From Odobenus rosmarus divergens (lineage: Eukaryota; Chordata; Mammalia; Carnivora; Odobenidae): DNA of 64,000 nt. Shown piece by piece: positions 11,697 to 23,540 of the stretch; position 1 is the first letter of the stretch, and each line of letters begins with the position of its first letter. Where the stretch lies: the NCBI RefSeq assembly GCF_000321225.1, contig NW_004450942.1, forward strand, positions 188,223 through 252,222, in the 5' to 3' direction. Position numbers and translations under genes: made by a program. The notes below the pieces were generated by a model that was not told the origin of the DNA, did no database searches, and worked only from the letters and a program-made list of their open reading frames with translations.

Positions 11697-11904
11697 AATT
11701 TGTATATTTATTACATGTTGAAATGATTAAGTGTTAGATATGTTGGGTGAAAAAAATATTATAAAAAATTAATTTCAGCTGTGTTTTACTTTTCTGTATG
11801 TAGCCACTAAAAAATTTAAAATTTTCTGATTTGCTTCATATTTTTACTGAACAGCACTGATCTAGTGCATAATCTAGATCTAGAATATTCTCTGTGACAA
11901 TCTC

Positions 11905-12095
11905 TGTTCTAAATTCCTTATATGTGTTCTTTCACTGTATGAAGTCCAGTGAGAAATTATTATTCTTACTTTAGATTTAATAAAATTGGGAATTTCTGGA
12001 GGCTAAAAAACTCATAAGAAGCAATGAGACATTGGATTTTAGGTTTGTCTGACTCCAAATTCAGGTTCACTTGGTTGCACTAGACTATATTTAGT
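11905..12095 (-). mobile_element. MIR SINE
   Basis: Reverse-strand MIR: 'ccagtgagaaattattattc', 'gaatttctggaggctaaaaa', 'ctgactccaaattcaggt', ending near 'ttgcactagactat'. Confidence 0.6.
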
Positions 12096-14599
12096 GGCAA
12101 ACTGACCCAATATTAAATAACATTAAATCCTTGAGTCTGTTTGGATTCTCCAGAAGCAGATGCTGCAATGTAATTTGGGGTGCAGGATTAGAGATCAACA
12201 CATGTGGAAGAAAGGGGCTGAATTAAGTTTGAGCAAACCATAATGAAGCCCAAGAAAGCCCCAGCCAACCTGACAGAAAGTTCTACTGCAAATACTGCCT
12301 GCCAGAATGACTTCTCCTCAGGCCAAAATAGCCAGACCTAATACATCTGACTCACTCAGTCACCGTGTATGCTGCTCTGGCAAGGACATGAACTAGGGTA
12401 GAATGGCTCTCTGCAGCTGAGACAGAACTTGTAGGAGCTGATAGTTGGAGGCCGTTTGGAACTATACTCCCTTTAACTGTACATCCTATAAAATCCTTGA
12501 AGGGTGTGGGTGGTGTATTCCTTATTGAGAAAGGTATTTTTTTAATTTTGTTTGTTTGTTTTAATTTCTCTTTTATTATTCTAAATACCTGAAGAAAATT
12601 ACCTCTCTCCCCACCTCAACATAACACAAAGAAATAGTGGACTTCAATCTCAGAGATTTGGCAGGCAACAGAACATAGCTATAATTTAATACTATTAATT
12701 TGTTTTTAATTGCATATAATTTTATAGCTATATTCCACTTGTAAAAATGTATATTGGTTTTCTGTGCATGATTATATAAAGTTTTCTTTATAAAACCTTA
12801 TTTTTAAAAAGAAACAACTAATTTAAATATGCAAAGTAGGCCTATTTAATGCAAATTAGACACTCAGCAGCCTGGGACTCAACAAGACAAAATCTGAAGA
12901 GACAGAGGTTACTCTTCATAGAGGAAATTGAGAATCTAGGTAGTCATTCCAGGTCAGGAGATGAGGATCACCAGTGAGGGATGGAGGTCAGGGAAAAGCA
13001 CAAAGCAAAACACGGATGTCATAATTAGTTCTGGAATTGGACCACGTCAGAATCAACTTTGTCACCTCAAACCTTGCCACTACAACTTTACCACTATACA
13101 TTCTCATCAGTTCTTTATCTGAAAAGTCTTGGGTTTCTTACCAAAGTCTGTTATTTCACATTGCATTGCTGTTCTGTGGTATTCTCCTTAATACAGAATT
13201 TGTTCTTCTAGCCTGATGCCCTACTGAGAGACCCAAAACACTGAAGCAGTTGACACCAAAGCTTAGTAAAACCTGTGTCCTCATATGAAAAGATTAATTA
13301 GATATTTTAATACTGTAGGTTTGGGGATAGGGCCTCTACCTCTTACTCTTACATAGATGGAAAAATACAAAAGAAACTGTTAAAGGTAATTCCCTCTAGG
13401 GAGTAGCTTGAAAACAAGAGAAATTGGGGCAAAGGACATAAAAGGAAAAACATATGCATTTTTCAACACTATTGTTTAATGTTTCCCCAGTGTTATGCAT
13501 TACTGTTACAACTGTTCAAACTAAGATAAATTAAAACATAAATGAATATTCAAAACCAAAAAGCTGGCTAGCCAAGGATAAAAAGCCAGGGGGTGCCATT
13601 GTAAGCCCATGGGGAGATGTTCTCTCTCTAGGGTGTTTAAAGATAAAGAACTGTCTAGCAGCAGACCATCAGAAGAATTGCTCTGTAGTTGAGAGAGCCC
13701 GAGGAGACACAGCAGGATCTTTGTAAGTTCCTGGGACCTACCAGCTGCTGACCATGAGGGTCAACATGGGAGAGTAACAGAGGAGACTGCATGAATGAAG
13801 CTTCTGCTGAGAGCAAGCACTCATCCACACACATTATTCACAGGGAATTCCCACTGGCTTAGTCTTCACTGACATGGCAGACAGACTGTGAGACCCAGGG
13901 ACATTGGTTCTTAAATGCAAGGCTCTCTGTCTTCTCTATCCCTTATTCTGCTTTAGTTTTTCAAAGCAGTTATCAGTATGTGACATATGATTGATTGATC
14001 ATTCCTCTCTCCTGCCATCATCCAAACATAACCCTATGAGAGTACAGAAGTTGACCACTTTTTATGGGTTTGTTCCCAGAGTCTAAAGCTATTCCTAGAG
14101 TCTCACTAAATACTTGCTGAATGAATTAATAAACGGAGAGATGAGACATTACTTAACCAGCATCCCTGTCCAACCATGAAATATGTATAAACGCAACTCA
14201 ACAAGCATGTCTGACTCAGTGCCAAGAGGCCACCAATAAAACTGAGACAAGTGTTCTCTCTGGTTTCAGCCCAAGCTTAATTATAAAATATAGTATAGGA
14301 ACCATTAATTAAGAAGTTTTTGTTATTAAAACACACCACCTTAAAAAGTATGATAATGAGGTTTTCTCATTATATGAGGAGCAAAGAAAATTCTTAGGTA
14401 ATGATGTAGGTTTTTCCATCCTCATTCTTCTGAAATAATTACTAGCTTCACCATAATTAGGTTTCATTATCTCCTATTAACATAAAAGAGATGTTCAACT
14501 AAAATTCAAAACTATTAATACAAATTGGCAAAACCAAAGAGTTAATAAATTGTATTCATTATAATGACCAACTTAGGGTCTTCTTCACTGAGATGTTTG
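12096..14599. other. Unassigned sequence
   Basis: Long stretch with no gene recognised. 12130-12490 has the texture of an old LTR or MER repeat ('ggattctccagaagcagatg', 'cctataaaatccttgaaggg') but cannot be assigned. The remainder is AT-rich and apparently unique. Confidence 0.4.
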
Positions 14600-15670
14600 T
14601 TAATGTAGTTGTAGGATACAAGCATTTCCTTGGGTTTCCCTCAGAGTTGCCCTCTGACCTTTCTGACCATTTTCATCCAGTCTCCTTTACTGCCTTCTCC
14701 TCTGCTCCTCCCTGTAGATATCAATATTCACCATGCTTTCATCCTCAGATTTCTTCTCACCTACTCATGATTCCTCATCCCCATAATTTTACCAACTATC
14801 AGAACACCCATCATATAGTTATTTCAAACCCCAAATTTCCTCCCTGATATCTCTACTAAGCTCTAACCCCATACCTCCAATTCTTCCAGCCACAGCAGGA
14901 AAGTGTTTTCATACTCAACATGTTCTTTCTCCAAGCTCCTTATTTACATTGTTACCCCTGTTTTTCCTCCATGTTCTCCACGGCAGTGAATGACACCAAT
15001 ATTGGTCCTGCCTCTCTATCCCACAACAACTCTTACATGGACTGTTATGAAAGTCCTAGCTTCAAAGACTTAAATATTTCCACTCTACCATGTTTTCACC
15101 ATGTACTTCCAGAGAATGCACTATATAAAACACTGAAGCATATAGATGACTCTATTTCTTTAAAACCTGCAAGAGCCATAGGACAGAAGACAAAAAAACA
15201 ACACTTCTCTGCATGGTACTATTTCCTTGCTTATCACAATTTCAGTTCCCACTATATCAACTCACATACCACTGTTTTTCAAGCAAATAGTTGCTCTTAC
15301 CCAGACAGAGTTTTTCTCTTTTCCCAAACTGTTCTGTCTACCTTCCCCATCTGGTGAATTAGGAAGGGTTCATCATTCAAGATCAATATAAAAAATCTTT
15401 TCATAATGACACTTTCTTCCACCCCCTTATCATTCACCTAACATACTCTCAGATTTATGTTCTGATAATTCCATGAACTTTTACCATAGAAGCTATCACA
15501 TTGTATCTTAATAACTATTATGCTGATACCTATTTTTCACCTACATAGAATATAACCACTCTAGAAGCAAGATCCATATTTTAGCCTTTTTCACCTTTTT
15601 GCTTTCCTAATGTAGCAAGTGTCTGCATATAGTAGGATTGTTTTGGATGCATGCATAAATAAGTCAATGA
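14600..15670 (+). mobile_element. Long L2 LINE relic, ORF and 3' end
   Basis: The pyrimidine-rich coding strand of L2 is visible from 'tttctgaccattttcatcca' and 'tctgctcctccctgtag' through 'actcaacatg' and 'gcagtgaatgacaccaata'. The 3' end follows ('agaagctatcacattgtatc', 'aagcaagatccatatttta', 'gtctgcatatagtagg'). The 145-codon frame at 14920-15357 crosses this relic. I treat it as chance, because L2 reverse transcriptase motifs are not preserved in it. Confidence 0.7.
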
Positions 15671-16190
15671 GAAAAATTAATGGGCAAATCGAATAACTGT
15701 GTCCCTAAGGCAATGGTGTAACCACTCAGGAAGCTGTCTACAGCATGAAGAGATCATTCCTCAGTCTGAAAGTATTGCTTTGCCTACTTTCTTTTTCCCC
15801 CTAACCCTAAACCATCCTGTCACTCTCCAGATCATAATTCTATCCAAATTTAGCACTACAGGAGTCAGAGAGAATAAGTCTAATTCATAAAATGGAGATT
15901 CTGCACATCAGTAGTCCTCTGCACGTGACTGAAAATTTTGGGCTTATTAAACTTCTCCTGCCCCTTAAAAGCTTGCCTGGACATCAAGTTTCTGATACTT
16001 TCACAGCTCAAGTATTAATGTTTAACACTCCTGCCCTGGGCTGGGTAATGACTGCTGCATAGCAATCTCTCTTTGTTACCTCCTGACATTACTGAATTAC
16101 CCAACAACAAATAGCTGGCATTCATTCTGTGGCTGACATTTGAATCTGTATTCTTTGTAACGATTACCGTTTATCAACGATCAGCTATTG
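15671..16190. other. Unique block; 16015-16190 may be constrained
   Basis: No repeat recognised. 16090-16190 has regularly spaced CpGs in an AT-rich setting ('gtaacgattaccgtttatca', 'acgatcagctattgattac') and homeodomain-like cores, unlike decayed transposon sequence. It runs directly into the segment duplicated at 17375. Confidence 0.3.
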
Positions 16191-16295
16191 ATTACTCCCA
16201 TCTGGGTTTGCAAATTGAATGAAGGTAAGGTGGATACAAACACTTTTTACGTAGGCTTGGTGCCCAGAAACCCAGCCTAAGCTGGGTAAATGAGG
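16191..16295 (+). repeat. Direct duplication, copy 1
   Basis: The first 47 bases ('attactcccatctggg' to 'ggtggatac') match 17375-17421 at 44 of 47 positions. After a diverged stretch the 'agctgggtaaatga' block also matches. Copy 1 has about 20 extra bases before that block. Confidence 0.85.
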
Positions 16296-16720
16296 TGTCC
16301 AGACACAAAATGAATAGCACCAATCCAAATTATATTAACTTTTAATGAGCCAAGATTAAAAGAGCTCCAGGGACTTAGAGTTCCTGGGGAGGAGTAAAAA
16401 TCTAGGCTGATTAAATACCACTTTGACTAGCTTTTGCAGAGGTTGAGATTCTGTTTTCTCAAATTCTGCACATCTCCAAGCATTTGAAATACCTATTAAA
16501 AAACATACTTCACAGTGATTGTTTATGTCTTAGCACCTCTTTAATGGAGGCCACAGAGAGATGAGATTCGAATCAGAGGGGAAGAGATGCCCCAGGAAGC
16601 TTCCTATATAATTAAGTTCAGTACTGAGACTAGCTCGGCGGCTCCACAATGAGGTGAAAATTTGGGGAAGTTAGAGAATTGATTTCAGGGTTTAAAAACT
16701 TGGCCAACTATCATGTGTTT
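16296..16720. other. Unassigned sequence
   Basis: Nothing recognised. Confidence 0.45.
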
Positions 16721-16733
16721 AAAAGGAATTCTG
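16721..16733. repeat. SINE target-site duplication, left copy
   Basis: 'aaaaggaattctg' recurs exactly at 16957-16969. Confidence 0.9.
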
Positions 16734-16956
16734 GGGGGCGCCTGGGTGGCTCAGTTGGTTAAGTGACTGCCTTCGGCTCAGGTCATGATCCTGGAGTCCT
16801 GGGATCGAGTCCCGCATCGGGCTCCCTGCTCAGCAGGGAGTCTGCTTCTCCCTCTGACCCTCTTCCCTCCTGTGCTCTCTCTTTCTCATTCTCTCTCTGT
16901 CAAACAAATAAATAAAATCTTAAAAAGAAAATCTTTAAAAAAATAAATAAATAAAT
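16734..16956 (+). mobile_element. CAN SINE, 'gactgcc/ggagtcc' subfamily
   Basis: It carries 'ttaagtgactgccttcggct', 'gatcctggagtcctgggatc' and 'cagcagggagtctgcttctc', then 'tctgaccctcttccctcctg'. The copy at 43646-43849 shares these bases; most other SINEs here do not. The tail is long and compound: (aaat)n, 'aaaatctt' and a second (aaat)n. Confidence 0.95.
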
Positions 16957-17029
16957 AAAAGGAATTCTGAGCAATTTGAATTTGGACCCCCCACTGCTAC
17001 TCTTAAAAAATGTCAAGAGAAATAAAAGT

Positions 17030-17260
17030 CATGGCTCAGAGCACAAATTTATATCATAACAGTTGGAGTTTAAATCACAGCTTAGCCCCTTAAAAGTCAT
17101 TGGGTAAATTACTTAATCTTCCTACTAATTTAGAAAGTAGAAATAATAATGACCTTCTCTGAGGAGTTGTTGATGGAACTGGTTGACATGACTACATGCA
17201 ATGTGTTTAACAAGTGGTCTAGAACCTAGAAATAATTCAATAAAAAGTTAATATTATTAT
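17030..17260 (+). mobile_element. MIR SINE
   Basis: 'atggctcagagcacaaattt', 'gagtttaaatcacagctta', 'gtaaattacttaatcttcct', 'ttgtgaactgg'-type middle, and the 3' 'aagtggtctagaacctaga' and 'aattcaataaaaagtta'. Confidence 0.7.
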
Positions 17261-17261
17261 C

Positions 17262-17850
17262 ATTTATTCATTTATCAAATATTTATTGAATGCCTACAGT
17301 GTGCCATGCTCTGTGCCGGGGTAACAATAATGAAAGGAAAAACAAATAGGTAAGATTCCTACAATTATGTTAACATTACTCCCATCTGGATCTGCAACTT
17401 GAATGAAGGTAAGGTGGATACGTCAATTTTTCACATAGCCTGAGCTGGGTAAATGAAGAAACGAAGTAATCCCAATTTGCAGAAATTGTCATAGAGATGT
17501 CAAGCAAGGTTTTAGGTGAAATAAAAATAGAGGTGGACTAGTTTTAGGTAGTTAGGTCCAGGAACACAGCTCCAAAGCGGTGGCATCTGAGCTGAAAACT
17601 AAGGAAGAAAAATGAAAACCATGACAGAAGTAGGGGAAAGAGCCTGTTCAAAGATCCTGAGGTAGGTATATGTGTGGGCTATCTGAGGGATAGAAAGAGA
17701 ACAAATACAGCTAGAACACTGTGAAAAAGGAAGATTGCAGAGATATGCATGGGCCAGATCATGAATAGCCTTTCTGACCATAGTGAGGAGTTTAGACATT
17801 ATACAAAGAATAACGGGGAGCCACTGATGAATTTTTAGGGCAGAAGAGGA
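17262..17850 (-). mobile_element. L2 LINE 3' region carrying an internal duplicated segment
   Basis: The L2 terminus is seen in reverse ('caaatatttattgaatgcct', 'gtgccatgctctgtgccggg'). From about 17490 the body follows ('catctgagctgaaaactaag', 'gatcctgaggtaggtat', 'gccagatcatgaatagcct'). Between them, at 17375-17458, lies non-L2 sequence copied from 16191-16295. Confidence 0.75.
17375..17458 (+). repeat. Direct duplication, copy 2
   Basis: Near copy of 16191-16295 (44 of 47 identical at the left end), embedded in the L2 and lacking about 20 internal bases of copy 1. See copy 1. Confidence 0.85.
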
Positions 17851-19440
17851 TGTTCAAATGCATATAACAATTCAATATTCTCCCCCACATATTTGCTTCC
17901 CTTATCAGATCTAAGGCAATAAATAGAAGGGAGTCTGTCCCTCTCATCTCACTGCTTATCACCTACCCACTGTGGGCAACAATGTATTCTTATTCCCCAG
18001 TTCTTTCTACTCCCAAGATGAGTGAGAGAGACAAAATGCTACTTTAGAGCAAAACATAACCAATATATACAGTGGCAGATCAACCAACAGTTTGTTGAGT
18101 TTATTCTCAAAGTTGTGGGTTAATCACCACAGGCTTTGAGTTCATTTAAAGCCTAAGAGCAAATTTAAGTTTCTAAAACAGTCATATATCATAGTTTAAC
18201 ATATGAAAAAAATGGATCTTCCAATAACAATTTTTTTAAAGTTTTGTGAATAGTAGCCTTGTAGTAAAACATTATACTCCTTGTGATTACACAAAAACAT
18301 TTTAATAGTCAATTTTAAAGATAAAAACATAGCATGTATAGATTTAAACTTCAATAAGACTTTTACCCCTCCTGTATAGTCAGGTTAAAGTACTTCTCCC
18401 TCTCTTGCCAAAAAGGGCAAGTTCAACAGCACCTGAGCATTTTGTTAGTAACATTATTCTCAAGTCTTCCTATCAAATACAGTTATATTTCTTTAATAAG
18501 AGTCAAAGAATTTAAACGCTATAATCCTCAGCTTCCACAAGTTATCTGATGAACTCATTCACACTAAGGCATGAAGATATAACTTCACCCAGGCATATCT
18601 GACTTTGAAGAGCAAGAAGATAATGCCTAACCTTTTGCTGGAACTTACTACAGGAAGAATTTCTGAGATCAGCTGTAAGACATTCATGAGTAAATTAGTG
18701 TGACTGGAACCTTCCAAGTTACTTTGATAAATTCTTCCTTTGACCATGCTTAAGATACCTAACTGGAACATTTTGCTTGCATACATTTCTGGATATTCTT
18801 CTAATGTGGGGAAGAAGTGAAGAGGAAAAATAAAGATATGGTGTCTCCAGAGCTACTAGAAATCAAATTTTAAGATTATTGGATGCAGGGATTGTTCCAT
18901 TCTCATAGAAACTCTATGTCACCCTAAAAAGCTCTAGTCATTCCAGTTGCCATCATAGGAGCTATCCAATGAATAAAGTCACCTCCACTGGCATAGAATG
19001 TTCTGGAGTACTATTATTTAGTATCAGTTGCTTTGCTCACTTACTTATATCCACTGCTGATAGAAAGATAGACACAGATTGTATGATGGTATCCTGAGAG
19101 TGACAGGAAGATGACAAAGGACACATTCTCACATTTCTATTCCCTACTACCTGAGTATACCAGCCTCTCAGCCCCTCCCAGCCCTTCTTCCTTCCCTGCC
19201 AAGGAAGGGTCCCCACTAATATCTGTATCAATAATAGTCCTTTGGAGATCCCCTATTCCTTTACCCAATAGTCCTCTGTCGTCTACTTCCTGCCAATCCC
19301 CAACCCTGAATCCATCCTACATATAGATTTTCTCTGCAACTGCTTCCAGGATTCCCCACAAGGGTTAGAGAAAATTACAACTATGCTGTCTTTGCTACAT
19401 CATGTTTTCCGATTGAGTGATGCTTTCACATCTTTTTGGC
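17851..19440. other. Unassigned sequence
   Basis: Mostly unique, AT-rich. From about 19110 to 19370 the sequence is pyrimidine-rich ('cccctcccagcccttcttcc') and may be the upstream part of the L2 that resumes at 20058. That link is weak. Confidence 0.4.
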
Positions 19441-19457
19441 CTTTTTTCACATTCTTT
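19441..19457. repeat. L1 target-site duplication, left copy
   Basis: 'cttttttcacattcttt' recurs exactly at 20041-20057. Confidence 0.93.
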
Positions 19458-20040
19458 TTTTTTTTACATTTTTTTATTTTGTTATGTTAATCACCATACA
19501 TTACATCATTAGTTTTTGATGCAGTGTTCCATGATTCATTGTTTGTGTGTAACACCCAGTGCTCCATGCAGTACGTGCCCTCTTTAATATGCATCACCAG
19601 GCTAACCCATCCCCCACCCCCCTCCCCTCTAGAACCCTCAGTTTGTTTCTCAGAGTCCATCGTCTCTCATGGTTTGTCTTCCCCTCCGATTTCCCCCCCT
19701 TCATTTTTCCCTTCCTGCTATCTTCTTCTTCTTCTTTTTTTTTTTAAACATAAAATGTATTATTTGTTTCAGAAGTGCAGGTCTGTGATTCAACAGTCTT
19801 ACACAATTCACAGCGCTCACCATAGCACATACCCCCCCGCAATGTCTATCATCCAGCCACCCCCCCCCCCCCCCCCACCACTCCAGCAACCCTCAATTCG
19901 TTTCCTGAGATTAAGAATTCCTCATATCAGTGAGGTCATATGATACATGTCTTTCTCTGATTGACTTATTTTGCTCAGCATGATACCCTCCAGTTCCATC
20001 CACGTCATTGCAAATGGCAAGATTTCATTCCTTTTGATGG
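19458..20040 (-). mobile_element. Carnivore L1 3' end, 5'-truncated
   Basis: Starting from the poly-T it reads the carnivore L1 3'UTR in reverse ('tttttgatgcagtgttcc', 'aacacccagtgctccatgca', 'ctctcatggtttgtcttccc'), a (ttc)n tract, a poly-C tract (the G-rich tract of the sense strand), and the last bases of ORF2 ('gatgg' against the duplication). Perfect 17-bp target duplication. The plus-strand L1 at 31675-32347 has the same 3'UTR layout. Confidence 0.92.
19860..19876. repeat. Poly-C tract in the L1 3'UTR
   Basis: Seventeen consecutive C bases; on the L1 sense strand this is a G-run. Such runs can form quadruplexes and are often unstable in length or misread. Confidence 0.9.
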
Positions 20041-20057
20041 CTTTTTTCACATTCTTT

Positions 20058-21265
20058 CTCATTGTCCATGGGACCTGCTCCAAAGATTACCATTCCAGTC
20101 AAGCATCCAGGCTCTACCTCCACCTCCTATTCACAAGCAACTTTAACTGTTCCATGGAGAAAATACAGGCCAATGTGCCACCACCTCCAATTCTAGCAAT
20201 CCTCCTATACATGCTTCCTTTACTCCCTCCTGACCGAGAGGAAGAGGGTCTCCTCTTCAATCAATTGCTCCACTTGCAGTTTTTGATCTACTCTTCTCTA
20301 GGCCCTGCAGGGATCTCTTCTCTCTCTTATTTCAATTCCTTTTTCTCAACCAAACCCATCCCCTTCAACAGTGTTGGCGCATCCCAATATTTCTAAGTTA
20401 TGTAACTTCCACGTTCCCCTGCCCCAAACCTTAGGTTATTACCTTTGTCTACTTATCAATTCCTTGAAAAACTGTACACACTCACCACTCCATTTCCTCA
20501 CCCCTTCTCTTCTCAGCTGCCATCTAGGAGTTTATGCAAACCACTCTAATTAGACCATCAATGAACCACTAATTGCTTCAACTCTTGGCTCTTTTCAAGT
20601 CTCAGCATTCTTGGCATCTCAGTGGTGCTTGACATTGCTAAACTACCCTATCCTCCCAGAGATGTCCTTTTTCCACATCTTCATGAAGCCAACCTCTCTT
20701 TCTGCCCCTAACTCTGCCAGCTTCCCTATTGTCTCTTTACTTAGTGTCAGTATTTGTTTCTCTGCCATCCCTGAAATGTGGGATTCCCTAAGCCTTCACC
20801 ATTGACCTCCTCATTCTACATATATCTGTGGGACTCCTTCCCCAACTCCCATGGTGTCAACTAATATGTGTCTCAAGACAAAAGTCCCCTGGTAGGTCAT
20901 CCTGTCTCGAAATTCTTTCCCTCTCCAATTCATTGTATCACCTGAACAAACGCTATACACAGATTTGACTATTGCCTTAAAAGTTCCAGTGGAGCCCTTG
21001 GCCTTCAGGTTGAGGTCGCCTTCTTTACAAGGACTCTCAGTTCTTTCCACACCTGTTCCAGTCTTCTTTTTCAAACTCCATCCCTTCCTACCCTTCGGTA
21101 TTTGTTGGATTAATTTGGTCTAGTAAATACTACCCAAATACAGTGTGGTCTTTCACACCTTCATATCTTTGTCACTCTGCCTGCAATGCCTTTCCCTGTC
21201 CCCACTCCCATCCATGAATACTCTCATTAATATCACACAAAATATTACTTCCAAAGAAAAGAACT
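20058..21265 (+). mobile_element. Long L2 LINE relic
   Basis: Coding-strand L2 texture: 'actcaccactccatttcctc', 'cttctcttctcagctgcc', 'gaccatcaatgaaccac', 'cagtggtgcttgacattgc', and later 'actctgcctgcaatgccttt' of the 3' region. Frames at 19971-20396 and 20611-20805 fall within it and are chance. Confidence 0.6.
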
Positions 21266-21274
21266 CATTATAGC

Positions 21275-21500
21275 TGGTATTTATTGAGTGTTCATTACAT
21301 GTCGGAGACTATGGTGAGTTCTTCACATGCATCATCTCAATCTGCAAAACAACTTGATAGATAGGCATGATTATTTTTATCCCTTTTTATATATAGGAAA
21401 AGTGAAGCTTACAGAGTTAGGTAGCTTCTTTAAGGTCACATGGCTAGTAAATATTTTTGATCTGACTCCAGAGCCTTCTTTCCCCAGCACATGACCCAAA
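21275..21500 (-). mobile_element. MIR SINE
   Basis: 'tatttattgagtgttcatta', 'catgcatcatctcaat', 'ttaaggtcacatggctagta' and 'gactccagagcc' in reverse-strand MIR order. Confidence 0.8.
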
Positions 21501-22754
21501 GTCTTGTGTTTCTTCTACATATTTCTGTTTCTATTCATATTTTACTCCTCAGCTACTCATCCATACCTCCATCCTCTGGTACCATATTAAAACCCCTGGT
21601 TTTCTTCATTTTTTCCCTCTCCCCAACCATCTAGCATGCCTGACAAATACTGGTGGTTTAACAAATGCTTTCTACATCTGAATTTGAAATGAGTGCCTTA
21701 TACATATTGACTAAGGGGTAAGAGGAACTTCAAGGCAAATATCTAATTAGCCTGACTGTGTGGGTGACTGCCAGCATTGTGAATGATCCATTTGCTACTG
21801 AGTCCCAGAAGACGACAAACATGTATAGCTCATTCTCTGTCCCTAAATCTCTAAACCTCTTGACATAGGCTTTCTATGCAAAACTATCCAAATTACAGTG
21901 ACTTTACATGAAAAAATTTTCTTTTTATAAAAATCTATGGTTTTCAATTTTCCACAAGATGACCTCTCAGAATAGTGACTTAGGAGACCTATGAAACTGA
22001 GATGTTAAGGCCAACTGACCATTCATTGAAAATATTACAGAGGCAGAAATACAACTATCACAGATTACAATCACAATAACAGTTTCCTATTCTCCCTAGG
22101 ATATTCTGTGACATCTTACATTTACCTTGGATCTAGAGCTTGTATACTGTAAAGTAGATGATGAAAAAAGGGAGATGGTCAAGTAAGCAGAAGAGCATAA
22201 AATAGAGATATCATCATGCTCTCATTGTATCCAGGTGTTTCTCTCAAATATAGAACCTGTAAGTCTCTCTACACCTCTCCAACACATTGTCACAGGGTGG
22301 TTTATCTTTAGCTATATCCTGATGCTAGCTTTCCAAAATCCACCAATGCTTGACTTTTGAAATTAGTGAGATGTAGCTGAATTTTACTTGTGAAGAAAAT
22401 GGATTGATTCCTTCAACTAGATGTAAAAAGTGCCCTATTTTGAAAGCATGGGAGATATTTCTAAGAGGAAAAAAAGGCAAATATGAAGCCAATGTACTAT
22501 AACTGCCTATTGGTTTGAGCCCTCACTTTATCTTCTTGGGGTTTAGTCATCCATCTTTTCTCTCCCTGATCTCCATCACCCCAGTAGGAGGATAAAATAA
22601 AGAAGGACATCATATGTAGGCTCAGAGACTGTCAGAGCTGATAGAGAGAATGCAGAAACACTAGTCCAGACTCCTCATTCTGTAGATGAGAGAATGAAAA
22701 TCAGGGAGGACAATGATTCTCTCTAGACTCCAAAAAATTTGAGAAAGTCCTGCT
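21501..22754. other. Unassigned sequence
   Basis: No gene or repeat recognised in this AT-rich block. Confidence 0.45.
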
Positions 22755-22925
22755 AAATCTGGCAAGAGCCAATACTGTGCATTTCTTCCCAACTCTGCAT
22801 TCAGTAATATCATGTTGATATCCTGATATTGGTCATTGTGGGAGTATGTACACCTGTAAAACACTACAAATCAGGGTGCTTTCTCCCCCCCAGAGAACTG
22901 GTTTACCAGCACACCACTGTTATAT
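22755..22925 (+). repeat. Unnamed old interspersed repeat, copy A
   Basis: Shares ordered blocks with 40190-40385: 'tcttcccaact', a '-tgatat-' block, 'tgggagtat.tacacc'-type sequence, 'acaaatcagggt', 'ccagagaa/gt' and 'accagcacaccactg'. I do not know the family. Confidence 0.5.
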
Positions 22926-23009
22926 ATTTGTATATATGAAACTCAGTGATCTGTCCATATTCTCATGAGTCATGTCTTCTTTCTTTCACCCTCTTTTTCT
23001 TGCCTGATT

Positions 23010-23200
23010 GTCTGATTTCATTAATTCATAAATGAGTAATTGTTGATCACTTTTTATATACCAGACACAATGCAAATTGTTGCAGATAAAGTGGTGAAGA
23101 AAACAACAAAGTCCTACCTTCATTGCACTTAGGGGACATAAGCAGTTAGCATATGACAGTTATGGCTATTAAAAAAGGCTTAATATGTGCCATAAGAGCA
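23010..23200 (-). mobile_element. L2 3' end fragment
   Basis: 'ttaattcataaatgagtaat', 'ataccagacacaatgcaaa', and 'gaagaaaacaacaaagtcct' with 'cattgcacttaggggacat' follow the reverse L2 terminus. Confidence 0.65.
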
Positions 23201-23284
23201 TATACAAGAGAGACATAATCTAGGCTGGGGAACTGACATATTTCAAGGAGATCTTTCTATCAAGCTGTCACAAAATGTTGTATG

Positions 23285-23540
23285 CGATTCCAGAATGCAC
23301 TTTGCAGCCAGAAAGAACTGAGTTTGAATCCCAGCATTTAAGCGTTCTTGCTGGGTGACCTCGGACAACCTCTCAAAGCCTTAGTTTTCTCTCAACTAAA
23401 ATGAAGATAATCTTAGCACCTACTCCATAGGGATGATGTGAGGACTGAACTGATAATCATATGAAATGTTTAGCCTCAAGCCTAGCACATCATTGATGTT
23501 CAATAAATAGCGCCTATGTTTATGATTAGGATTATTACTA
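23285..23540 (+). mobile_element. MIR SINE, nearly complete
   Basis: 'gagtttgaatcccagcattt', 'gctgggtgacctcggacaac', 'actaaaatgaagataatc', and the 3' 'aagcctagcacatcattgat' with 'gttcaataaatag'. Confidence 0.85.

Larger units (their letters stand above)
11343..11860. mobile_element. Non-autonomous hAT-type DNA transposon, split by a SINE
   Basis: Left end 'gtgctgttcaatacagtagc' and right end 'tactgaacagcac' are imperfect inverted termini of a common mammalian hAT-derived MER element ('tagccactag...catttgaagtgtggct' type body). The internal A/T-rich part and 'tgtagccactaaaaaattt' also fit. The SINE at 11503-11696 lies inside. Confidence 0.6.

Noticed and set aside
14920..15357. 145-codon plus frame as a possible gene
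   Set aside because: It lies inside a forward L2 relic (14600-15670), has no domain, and no splice or promoter context.
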